From positions 32,817,176 through 32,881,175 of the forward strand of contig CM049311.1 in the NCBI GenBank assembly GCA_026874595.1: 64,000 bases of DNA, given 5' to 3'. This document shows, one piece after another, positions 33,541-45,800 of the stretch (position 1 is the stretch's first letter; each line of letters starts with the position of its first letter). The notes under the pieces were generated by a model. It worked only from the letters and a program-made list of their open reading frames with translations, did no database searches and was not told the DNA's origin. Origin of the DNA: Sipunculus nudus. Taxonomy: Eukaryota; Annelida; Sipuncula; Golfingiida; Sipunculidae. The position numbers and the translations under genes were made by a program.

Positions 33541-33976
33541 ATATTTTATTTAGAATCACACCAAGAAAACTGAAAATTTGCTTATGAATCATGTAATTTT
33601 ATTATATAAATAATATAAAATATGTATTTATTTAGAGAGAGGTACGTACGGTTCTTAATTTCGCAAGATTTTTTAATGTATTAAAAGTCACGGAAAGAAT
33701 TGAATATTTTGTAGTCAGAAGGAAAAGAGCGATCTCCGTGCATATAAAAACTGGAAAAATTTGGTAGAATTATTTTGAATATTTTGAATGTTTGAACAAA
33801 CATTGATACCATGTATCTGTTTGTATTTTTGAATATGACTGTGTTTTATGTTCATGTATTAATGTCTGTTATCATCATGTTTATGTTTTACGTATATGTA
33901 TGTATGTCTGATATGTAATTTGATGTGAATCAAATGTAAAAAATAATCAACACATTTCAGATTGAAAGGAATAGAA

Positions 33977-34550
33977 ATGAGGGTGCAGTTTCCCCTGTTG
34001 GTCCTTTTCCTCCTATACAATAGTCAGCTAGTATTGGGGTGTTCCAGGCGTCCGGGATGTTCCAGGAAAGATTGCAGATGGGGAAGCTGGGGTTACTGGA
34101 GCAGCTGCTCCCATCAATGTGGAGGAGGCGGGATGCAGTCTAGGTCACGTGGCATTGTGCAACATCCCTCATGTGGGGGCTCTCCCTGTACCGGGCCATC
34201 TACTGAACACAGACCATGCAATCGGTTTTGTAACAATGGTGGAACTCCCATCATGTTTGGTTGTCATTGTTTGCCAGGCGTGTTTGGTGGATGTTGTGAA
34301 ATTTGTACCGGAATAAATTGCACATGGAGCGAATGGTCACCATGGACCACTTGCAGCGCCCCTTGTGGTTTATCTGGAACCCAGACGAAATATAGAGTAA
34401 AAGAAGCAGAAGCATTTTGTGGTGGCGAGGAGTGTGACGGGTCCACAACAGAAGAGCAACCATGTAATTTGTACTGTCATAACGGAGGAACACCACATGA
34501 CTCTGGATGTTACTGCACACCAAGTCACCATGGCCAATGTTGCAAAATAG
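33977..34550 (+). CDS. First exon: signal peptide and two TSP1-like modules
   Basis: ATG at 33977 starts MRVQFPLLVLFLLYNSQLVL followed by GC, a clear signal peptide of about 21 residues. Residues about 34-78 form a TSP1 module (WGSWGYWSSCSHQCGGGG) with a short CNNGGTP...CHCLPGVFGGCC stretch after it. Residues about 116-190 repeat the plan (WSEWSPWTTCSAPCG, then CHNGGTPHDSGCYC...CC). The WxxW motifs are the usual C-mannosylation sites. The exon ends CKI plus G at a GT donor (34551, phase 1). Upstream ACACATTTCAG at 33950-33960 could be an acceptor of a 5' UTR intron. The degraded LINE ends just before it. Confidence 0.8.
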
Positions 34551-37500
34551 GTAATGGCGTGCTCTTCCGTTCAAAGTAATTCCAGTAATTCCAAAACTCA
34601 AGTGGACTCAGGGGATCTAAATATCTTTTCCTTTCAACTTATAAGTCCAGATTAATCTTTTGTTATCCCAATACAAATAATTATTTCATATAACTGTGAG
34701 TTTAAGTTCATTATTGTTATTTAGCTCGTGATAACCTTACTTTAATCAAGGAGTTTACAGGGATGGAGTATCAAGTGAGAGTCTGGCCGTGTCGGATGTT
34801 GCTGACGGGGGTCATAAAACTCGCTGCTCCAAGGCACAAAGAGATGCCGCTGATAAGCCCGGTGCTAATTGATACAGCGCGAGAGACCCCCCTTCGGCGT
34901 GACTTCGGCATTATTGTGACAAGGATGAGTAAGTTTCTCCCCAATTTGATCTCCGGTAGTATTTAATATAAATTGTTAAACAATCATAAGTTTGAACACC
35001 ATATGTTCATATGTGTGGGAAACGTGTGTGAAGCTGTCGTTGCTTATGACGCCTGAGCTATAGCTTGGCTGCGGTAAATATGGGCGATAATACGAGAACA
35101 ACGCCGTCAGTGACAGATCGGGCGATGGCTCACTGTTATCCATCAAGATGAAAGTCATCCGATCATAAGCGTCAAAACTTTTTTTATCGACGGAATACTA
35201 TAATACATGGCTAATTATTAATACAAGTCAGAAGTGTGGGAACTGATGGAATTTTTTTATAATTTCGAAGTTATTCAGGGAAAGTAAGGTTTACACTTAA
35301 CAGTCGTCCGTCATGAATAACGGCAAAAGTCGATGTAGAGTGACCGCATCTATCCCAAAATCGATCAAGTGATTCCTCAACACGAAACCTCTCTAGATAT
35401 ATTTGTTGCGCATAATTCTTGACAAAACAAACCATTTGCGCTTTCATAATTTCGGTTAATGTTATTCCAGTGATTTACTGCTCAGTTACTGGATATATCG
35501 CTCTCCGCTTCAGCGAGCTAAAGCGGACCGCAGAAGTAACATCTGGCAGGCTCACTTTATCAAAGGCCGTGCCGCCGCTGCGCCTGACACCGCGGCACAA
35601 TAAGCGCACAATAAGAGTTAATGGGCTTATCATGTCTTCATTACAATTAGCGCACGACTGACACTCGCGACCTGGCAGGGCTTCTGACAGTTGTTACTCC
35701 ATCTCTGTAAACTCCTTGCTTTAATCATGTTGATGTCACCTTTGTTTACTGTATTCCGTTCGGTGTTTCTTTGAAACAAGGTTTTCACTTTTTTACATTA
35801 ACAACAATACCCCCTTAAATTCACAATGCCGACAAGAAAAAGAATAGAGTCGAAGAATAACTGGTAAATTGTTACTGTTCTTTGGCTGGTCCTGCTAAAG
35901 CTAACAACAGCAATGTAACCTGCTGGATTAATTTATAAATTTATAATAATTAAAATTGTACATCTATGAAAAATATTCTCATCGTGAATGACCTTTTGGA
36001 AAGAAAAATAGGATTTTGCTGATGTGAAAGGGTTGGGTGAACAATAAATTTGTTTCCTTGTGAATCGCCGACATGTAGATGATGCTTCAGTTTTCATTGA
36101 TTCAATGATATAATCCAGTCCTTGTTCATTAAATCAAATTAATATTCCTTATTTCATTATTATGTCTCAAGATTAATTATCCATTTAGATTAAGCATAAA
36201 ATTGGCAAACATCTCTTTGATCGTGATACCACTAATTTAGTATACAAGAAACAGTCTTATTTAAATCTGGTTAGCAAAAAGTTGTCCCAATAGAGCTCTT
36301 TCAAAGAACCCTTTATATTGGTCTGAACCTCAACTATACCAATAGAACCCTGTGCACTTAAAAAGTGGTTTAAGATGGAATAATTTATATTCTCATCATT
36401 TATATTACACTTTGGACTGATATAAGATAAACGTGGAATTTCCTCTATTACCTCATATCACCATGCAGAAAATACTTTTAGAAAATTTACTAAATAGTTG
36501 TTGCACAAACCAAAGTAATTTTTATTAGCGGATATGAGTTCTCTATCATTTTAATATCCACAAAAACCATGTTTGATTGTTAATTGAGACTGCACTTTTT
36601 TTCGCTGACAGCACATTCGTGGTCACTGTCAGCCTAGGCTGAGGTCAACCAGAAATCCTACCTGTCCGCAATTCAAGATCTCAATTACGGCTAAGTATTT
36701 CTTTGTCAGTTGACACAAAATGTTCAGGAAAGAGTCAAATAGCATGTATTACTTGATTTAAGTGACTTCTACATACAATCCAAGACATTACTTCTGGATC
36801 TGCTTAAAGCACCGTTCGAAGTCTCACGAAGGAACACGACATCGGCACGACATCAACACAACTACGATATAACTAAAACAAGAACCTCTTAAGAGGTCAC
36901 GTTCATAGAGCCCCCTTCCTCCTTTCACGAATTGGGCACCGAATCACCACGAACTGACATCGTACTTTCACGGAAAATTTAGTTTTCTTAGTAATTTTTA
37001 ACATCTTACAAACACACGAGGATAAAGGTTTGGCAGGGAGAACACTATGTATATTTGAAAATTTGTTTTAAAGAAGATTTTTATTGTGGTTATTGGTTCC
37101 AACTAAATTTGAACCAAAATAATTTGAAGAAGCGAAATCAAATTACGTTCTCTTTGTACTTTTTAACTTCTTTGTAAACAAACGAGAAAGTTTTTGCAGT
37201 AAGTGAACCATGTTGATTTATACGTTTATTAAGAGAAAATTTTGTATCGTGGATATAGGTTGAAAGCTAAATTTGAACCAAAATAGTTAAAAGAAGCTAA
37301 ATATATTATACAGATTCGTCTTACTTAAACTGTCAATCCGATTAATTTCCTAATTTATTATTAGAAAATAATACTGAGCCTCACACAAAGAATTATATTA
37401 AATTGAGATCAGAGCCAATTAGATATTTTAACCAATATTTTGAGAATACAGATGTTTTGCATCCAAATAAGGCGGCCGTCTGTCTAGACTTAAAGACGTG

Positions 37501-37959
37501 GACGTCGTATTTGCCACAATAAAAATTAGTCGTAATTGTCTAATTACTCAAACAAATGAAACATTTATTATCTGTGTTTTAAACTGGATCGTTTTTGTCA
37601 TATTAAAATAACTTGAGAAGTTGAGTAAAGCGTTGTAATGGTGTCCTTTTACCAATATTTTTACCAATATTTTTTTTTTGTATCGCAACGAATTCAACAT
37701 CTTGGCGATTCGGGGTCAAATTCATGAATGTGGGAACGGGGCTTAACACAGAGTCCATATACTCAAAAAGTGGTCCATTCCATATTTGATTCCATCTTGA
37801 TCTAGATCCATTTCGTCGTATATATATGTTCAGATCAGAACTGGGTCCATATAAAAGACTGAAATTCAAATAGATTCTTGGCCATGCATGTATAGAATTA
37901 ACGTTGGGCCAAACCCGGTCGTCCTCATGCCTAAGGGAGCTGTAACTAAACTACTTGTG

Positions 37960-38018
<59 letters not shown>

Positions 38019-39799
38019 TTTATGCATTCTTACCAGCCTACTGCATCTTCGTTTAATTCAATTCCAGCTTCTTAGCCTTGTGAGACTGACGGACACCACA
38101 TGCTGTACGACCGTGAGGCTAGAAGAAGTAATTACACCATGCTTCAGGGGGCGCCACTGTGCGATGATTACTTAGCCACTGGATGGTTCCGCGTTATATC
38201 GCCGGCAGGCGGGGACATGATTAATTCTTGTCCAACAGAAGGAGCATGCAGTACAGCATATCCTGTTTGGATGGAAGGTTAATATTTTATAATCTATTTC
38301 ATGAATTATTTGTTTAGTCGTGATCTGACTTTCAAAATAATAGCTTGTATCATATTCAGGGGATCTCCCTCCCTCTGATGGCCAAATACATGACCGCTCT
38401 GCTTACATGGAAGACTTTTGCAAGCAGGACACACTCAATATCCGCGTGAAGAACTGTGGAGATTTCAATGTGTATTATCTGCCTAATGTCAGAGGATGCC
38501 CGATCGCTTATTGTTTCGGTGAGAAAATGTGTTTTAAAGTCACAGACATATCCATCACAAACGATTATTTCGAAAGTATGTACATATTTAAGTTGAATTA
38601 TTTTTTATATTATTAATTGTTTCTGTTATTAGATTTATTATAGACAATATGACTTGTCTGTTGAACTCTTCTTTCAAAATTTGTTTTTAATGTGGAAACA
38701 AAATAGCCTGATACTGGTTCATTACTCAATATTCGATATCGGCGTGACCGTTTTCCCATTTTCTCCAACACAGGAGACAAAGCACCTTGCCCACCGGGTC
38801 AAAGTTCACCAACCGGTCGTCAGCCTGGCTGTTCGGGTATTTCACGGAGATTATATAATCTTTGATTAAACTTCTTCCACATTGACTCTTATTCTTTCGA
38901 TTATACTACATAGCAGGTATTATCAACGAAGGTATTTGTACAAAATTTGCGCTTCAAATAATATCTAAATGAGTATTTTGTAGGTTTAAGCCATGCGACT
39001 GTTTTCAGAAAATTTTCCGCCATTTGACCAAACGCCGACTGTTGACTATGCGGTATCCACCACATTAAAACGTGAGGTGTTATTTCGCTGTAATATTCCA
39101 AATACGGCGGCCATTACAGAAGACATGTGGGTAGATATCAGATGGTTTATACACGAGGAAGAAGTGCTCAGCGTAACCAGGGTAACAAGTCAGCAGCTTC
39201 CCCATCACCTGCACGAGAAAGACTGGTACCATGGACAATCAGACGCTCTCGGCAAAGAGGCAAGTCGGAATTCTGACAATTTACAGAGACAACTTTCAGC
39301 TTAACGCAAAGGTCTCACCTAATCATGTGTTATTTTGTTACTTTACAGGTGTATTGCCGAGTCAGAGCAGGTGGAACAAAATATGACGTACCAAGCCCTG
39401 AGCAAGAAAGTAACAGATTCTTTGCTGGAATACAGGTACTGAAACTCCAAGATATCAGACCTGAAAGACAAAATAAACGATTATATATAATATAAAGTGT
39501 AATGAAATAGACCTGTCAAGATTTAGACCTGTCATATAGTACCTGCTAAGGAGAGCTAATCCTCCTGAAAATAGATATTGTATATTTTATTCATACACTC
39601 ACATAAAAGCAAAATCGAGAGTCGAATGGCCTTATGTGCTTTAAAACCGTAGCTCTGTGAAATACAGATCGCTAAGCTGATTATTGAAAATTACCAGGGA
39701 AATATACCTGTTGAGCCTGACGGTCAAGAACATTGTGGAAATTAATGGCAATTTTGAAAATTGACCTGGAAAATTTATTACCGGTACATTAAATCCCAT

Positions 39800-39879
<80 letters not shown>

Positions 39880-42800
39880 ATGTACAAGTTTAATACATCA
39901 CTGTGAAAGTGCTCTACCATGCAGGGTAGCAAAAATAATGTAACTTATATAGTCAGCTTGATTTCATAGTATTGTACTACAATATTGTTTCGCAAGTACA
40001 ACTTTTTTTGTTGTTCTCACCCCTAAGCTAGAAACTGAGATAATCATATGTGTATTTAGTTCGTTCAGATAGCCTTGATACACCTATGACCATTTCAATT
40101 TATGTCTGGTGAGAAGGCAAAGCTGAAAAGCAATACAGATATGTTTTCTCATATTTACAATTATGTCCTTTAATGGTAATGTCACGTGTATATAATACCT
40201 TTGACTTTGTCGTGACGATATATGAAGTGTTTATACCGACTTTTGTCAGCTGCAACATCTTCACCTAACGGTGTATGAAGGTGAAAGCGTAGAAACTAAG
40301 CTGGAACCGACCATTCCGATTCTTGGCTCAACTTTTGTCAGAGAGATGGCGGTGGAGGTTATCACACCCACACTTAAGGATGATTCCTGTATCTCAAAAG
40401 GCTATTATACTGGGGTCAAAGTAGAGGAGACACAAGACGGGAAAATTTGTTAAATTCAATGCAACTATTAAAGGTAATTGACTGTTTTTTTTTTAATTAT
40501 AAACATTTCGTTAATTTCATCATAATACATTCGTTCATGTTTATGTGCGTGTGTCCATACAGTAAAGGAAAAAGCTAAATTCAACTGTTTAACAACATTT
40601 TGCGCAACGATTTTACGTGGACATAAAAATGCTCAGGCTAACATTACTATATAACGTGCACATAAGAAGACGGTAAAATATGCAGTTTTCTAGATAAAGA
40701 AAAATTAAGTCATAGCAAGTATACCTAACACAATTAAATAAAAATATATTTGTACATTAGAAAATCGAATTCTCTAGCTATCACCCATGGTGAATCCTGG
40801 CAACCCGGAACAAAGGGGATATTAGGTGTTCATGCTCCCAGAGATGAAATCGACGGCAACCCAAACAGAATCATGAAAGTAATGCTACAGACACCGGAGA
40901 GGGTCTTAAGTCATTTTATATGGCAGAAATATAGGCTACCCGACATAACTGTGAGTGACAGAGTCATGCTTTGATTTCATTTGTGAGGAATAATTATTTT
41001 CCTTGCATCATGAAGGTAGCTCCAACCCCAGTTTATGCTTTTTACATTTATGAATTAATACAAAATTAATACGAAGTAAAAATAATAAATTTTATTTATT
41101 ACATCTTTGATCAGGTCGTATGACCTTTATTATTATTAATTTTAATTCATTAATAATAATGTTATTAATAGGCCTAAATAGTAGCTTTTTGCAATGGCCT
41201 ATGGATCTGATTACTAGAAAAGCGTGCATGTTTCATTTTCCTCTAAAGCAAAAATAGTTCGATACTGATTTAATTATTCTGTAGACATTTATTTAGCAAC
41301 ATAGATATGCTTATGTAGGTGCAAGATAAAATTTCCACCTTTATTATAAATCTTATTCCTCCTACGTAGGTTACAGTCGTTGATAGTCCAAGTAGCTCAT
41401 TCCAAAGCACCGGAGTGTGTCGGTCGCTGAACGATCCCCATATGACTATATTTGACGGCTGGTAAATTTACATCAATTTTATCATCCCATCTTGTGTCCA
41501 TAAGAAATATCGGCCATTTGACTCTCGTGTGCAATAATATATATTGATTCAGATGTTATTCTTTTTAATGTATTTCAGCTTATATGACAACTTTTTGACA
41601 GGCGAATTCATTCTGTACAGACATATGACCCTTCCTCTTCAGGTATGTTAAAAAATAAGATAAAGATTATGATGTAGGAGGAAATACTTAACACTATGAT
41701 TTGCCTGCCATATTTAATGTTCGGGTAATATTGAAAATTTTAGTCACAATACTGTGCTTTGAATATTTCAATCTAATTTATGTTTCTTTTAGGTGAACGG
41801 GTATTATGTACGATGCAACGGGTTTGCAAGTTGTAACTGTGCAGTGTTCATAAAGTCCGGGAAAGATCTGTTTACAGTCAATTACTGTCCCAGTGTAAAG
41901 CAGAAATTCAGCGCCTATGTTCAATGTCCAGACGGATCTCTCACCGTTATTTCCACTGGGCCATACTCTTACAAGGTATTTTTTGACATTTATTTCTAAT
42001 TTAGGGGATTGCATGCATACGTGACGTGTGTGTTGAAATGTTTGTGAAAAACATTGTCAGATAAAGCTACCCACTGGCACCATGGTATCTGTTTACGGTA
42101 TCGGAACTTCGTATGGATACATCCAGGGTGTGACGATTAAAGCGGACGACCAGGATGAATATGAAACCGAGGGCCTGTGTGGATCTTATAATGGCGACGT
42201 GTCAGATGATCTGAACCACACCATTACCTGTTATCTTAATCACAAACGAACAAGCAAGGAAGCCGAAAAGTTCTCCAGGTCCTGGAGGTGAGTTGGAATT
42301 ACTCAGGGGCAATTCGCTGTCAAATTACTATTTTAATCTGCGATCACCGTATATCTACCTTAATTTATCCTTAATTCCGACGAGAAACATATTCTTAATT
42401 TAAGAGATCTTTCTAACATTATTTCAGAAATCAGTTAATCTGTAATTATTCTTAATGTTGTTATTTAGGTTATATCCTTTAGGATTTAGACCTAATGTCT
42501 CGTTTTGTCTCTTATTGGCATTACATAGACATGATGATTAAACCAATTATATATAGTGCAGGGATATCGCACGGTACTACATATTCAGTTTCTACTTTAT
42601 CAATCCTTTAGAAATAAGTCAGATGATTACACTCATAATTTATGAGTCTGAAACTTTTAACGGTATGCTTTTCATCTACCTATTTTAATTATAACACCAG
42701 ATATCTCGGGTATGATTTGATAACGATTAAGACAAGCTAAAGGTCACAGTCACTGACTATAAGACCTATCTATGACTAAGTGACTATGTTTGCAGACGGA

Positions 42801-45800
42801 ATGCTGATCACAAGGACAGCCTGTGGACAGGGACAAAGGGACCAGACAGAGAATTGGCGAAATTTTGTGCATGTAAGCAGGGAAATAGAGTCGTGTGTGA
42901 ATACCAACAAATGGTAGGTAATATTTAATTCAGCTTTGTCTTTCGTCAGTCATCTACTTCAGCAATCATTTAACGTCATGATCGTTCAAATGGCCTGTGT
43001 AGAGATTAGGATTTAGATAGCATTCACCACCGCAATCCCGTTAGATCCCATGAAGTTCATGAATTCATGTCGGAGACTTCTTACAACAACCGGTGGGCTA
43101 ATTGTGGGTAGTTGGATGACTCATTAACATCAACAATTAACATATTTACGGATTTAACCAGCCTTTGCTGAGACCTGGAATGTTTTGTGACACAGCATAC
43201 CGTCTGACCGAGAGGTTGTTTGATTTTAGAAAACTGGATATTCCACTATATATTCGGAGTTTAGTGTAAATAAAGAGAGGATTAATAGAATTCAGTGGGG
43301 GTTCATTTTTTTCAGAAGGAAGCGATTAACTCAGGAAAACCAGTAACATTAAATTTAGTAAATACTATTTGTAAAAATTAAATTTTTATTATCAAGAATA
43401 TTCCGGAAAAAAATGTACGCGGTTTGTATATGAGTTTACATAACATATATAACTGTATTAGTTCTCCGTCCCTAACCTGTAAGAATTACAATTAACAGAT
43501 AAAAAAACTTATATTAAGATTATGAAGAATATTCAACAGAATGAAGAATGTATTAAGTGGGGTAAGGATGTGACGGTTCGTCTGAAGAGTCGCTGCAGCA
43601 TTCAGTCACAGTCTCTCAGTGTGTTTGGATCTAGAGGGTCGGACTTCAGTGACGTCTTCCCTCCGCCGCCTCCCCCGCCTGCAGACACTGAGTACAGCGA
43701 GGTAAGTGAAGATGAAATTATAACTTTATTTCATATCTTTCAGGTAACATTCACTCTTTGTGTGTGCGTAATGTTTTTTTTTGCCACTTAAGCATCTATT
43801 AATGACAGTATCTTTGGGGATTTTTCTGATCTATTCTCATAAATGGTTTACTGATTTATACGTGATAGGACGCAAACTTCACGAACGGCTGGACTCGGGA
43901 ATCAGCTAACGCTTTCTGCCGTGAGAACATCCTAGGGACTCCATCAGGTCAGCAGTGTTCTACCATGGACGGTGTTGATTTCGAATACTTCATTGAGACG
44001 TGTTCAGGATATTCAGGTATATGGCTTTGATTGTTTATTGTTTTAGATTACTGATATTTCCGTCACTGAGTGCAATAATAACTGTTTGCCGCTATATTAA
44101 AACATATTTAGTTATATAAATAACCAATATATGACAATATGTAATGTAGATTCGGTGCTAATGACTTGAATCAAAAAATTAAGGTTCCTATTTTAGTGGA
44201 CGCTGTAAGGTTTGAATATGTTTCCGGGTCTGAGCACATCGACAGTTGCATTAAGAAATTATTTTAATCAGATTGGCGGGAACACTGAATGGTACACTGC
44301 AGCTTTAGAGGCCATGCAAGAGAAATGTAACTTTGAAGCCAGTACTAATATGTCTCGATGGGTGAATGATGGTGGCAAACTTAAACCTTCCCCTGACATC
44401 ATCAATACACTCTGTCCAGGAAACTGCAGCAACCGCGGGGTTTGTGTAGAAAGTAAGTATCACTGTTCCTTGACCTACGTAACCTAAAAGTTGGGGGAAA
44501 GCCTAACCGAAATAGATTTTAATGCATGATAATGCATGTAAATATGTACTTGAAGTTTCTGAAAATATGAGTTTCTCTATAGATATGTATTAAACATGGT
44601 AACAATATTGAAAGCCTTATATAATGTTCTTATGATTACATTTTAAGATCTACAGTAAAACGTTATTATATCAAAGGGACATGTAAAATAGTGAATTTCA
44701 TTTGATAAATATGCAATATATGCAGGGACCTATAGATTATGATATTGAAACTTTAGATACTTATAATTACGTGCGTTTTTCAATCAAATGAAGAAATGTA
44801 ATCATGTTAAGTTGCACAATAATGTATTGTATAATACAAGGTTCTGCCGATCCTTATCCGTATATCCCCATTTCCAAATATTCCTTACGTGAGACATTAA
44901 TATTCCTCGTATAGGACGCTGTGAATGCGACCCTGGTTACAGAGAGATCGACTGTTCCATTGATCTGTTCAGACCCCCTAACGTCACTTCCGTTCCCGAT
45001 GGCGGGAAATGTGATCTCCGCAGACGACCGTGCAAAGCGACACCATTACACGGAGAGAACTTCCTCGACTCAGAAGACCTGACATGCAGAATCAGATACT
45101 GGCAGGTAGTGTTGTGTTTTCTGCTATCCCACATTGAACTTTAAGTAATTTTAAACATTACATGAAAGAAAGAAGACCATATAAATTTCCTACATTGTTC
45201 AAACTTGACATTATGCATTTCTTGCACAGTTTATTAGCCACTGATGCCAAAAGATTAACCTGTTTTGTATATATTCTTATATTCCAAGTTGAGAAACTCC
45301 GACGTGGAGAGAGTGTCAATGACATCGTTCAGGACCGGAGTGTACATGCACGCCCTGGAAGTTATGTGTCCCCTGTACGAGGACCAGGCCCCCGGCACCC
45401 TCCGTCTGTATAACGCTGACAACCCTCTGGCCCTCGTGTACAAGGTGGCCGTATCTAACGACGCCGGAAATTACAGCACGGAGACAACTGTCATGTCGTT
45501 TGATGGAAAGTGCTTGGATTGTGATACCCAATCTGTCAACTGCAATCTCAAGGTTACTCAAATATTGATAATGTTCATGAATCTTACATAATTTAAAAAA
45601 AAAAAAATGTCTATTTCAGTCATCTTTTTTTCAATGAAATGTTTGCCACTAATTACTACTTGTACATGTATCGACAGATTTGTGTCGTGAATCATGATTA
45701 AAACACTTCTCAAATGGTCGGTGCTCGTTACTGATTTGTTTAATTTGGAAAATTTGTATATAAGCAGACATGTATTTAAGTTTTGGTGAAAAACTTGAAA

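Larger units (their letters stand above)
28490..33945 (+). mobile_element. Degraded L1/Tx1-like LINE
   Basis: An ORF1-like coiled-coil region lies at about 28900-29480, with RRKNIVIHNVPEGVEDEHNN near 29195, a motif common to ORF1 proteins of such LINEs. An endonuclease-like part follows at about 30100-30850 (SLNVRGIRNYRKR, IILGGDLNC, TDHSVISVL). Reverse transcriptase is at about 31500-32260 and the C-terminal region at about 32780-33540. Many stops and frameshifts show long decay. The 3' end is an AT-rich untranslated stretch ending near CAAATGTAAAAAATAATCAA, only about 30 bp before the first TSP1-domain codon. No target duplication was found. Confidence 0.78.

Noticed and set aside
34763-34966. 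67-codon frame as a certain exon
   Set aside because: Phase would fit, but the peptide has no Cys pattern or domain like its neighbours and it does not cure the phase mismatch with the D8C exon; kept only as an alternative to a regulatory block.
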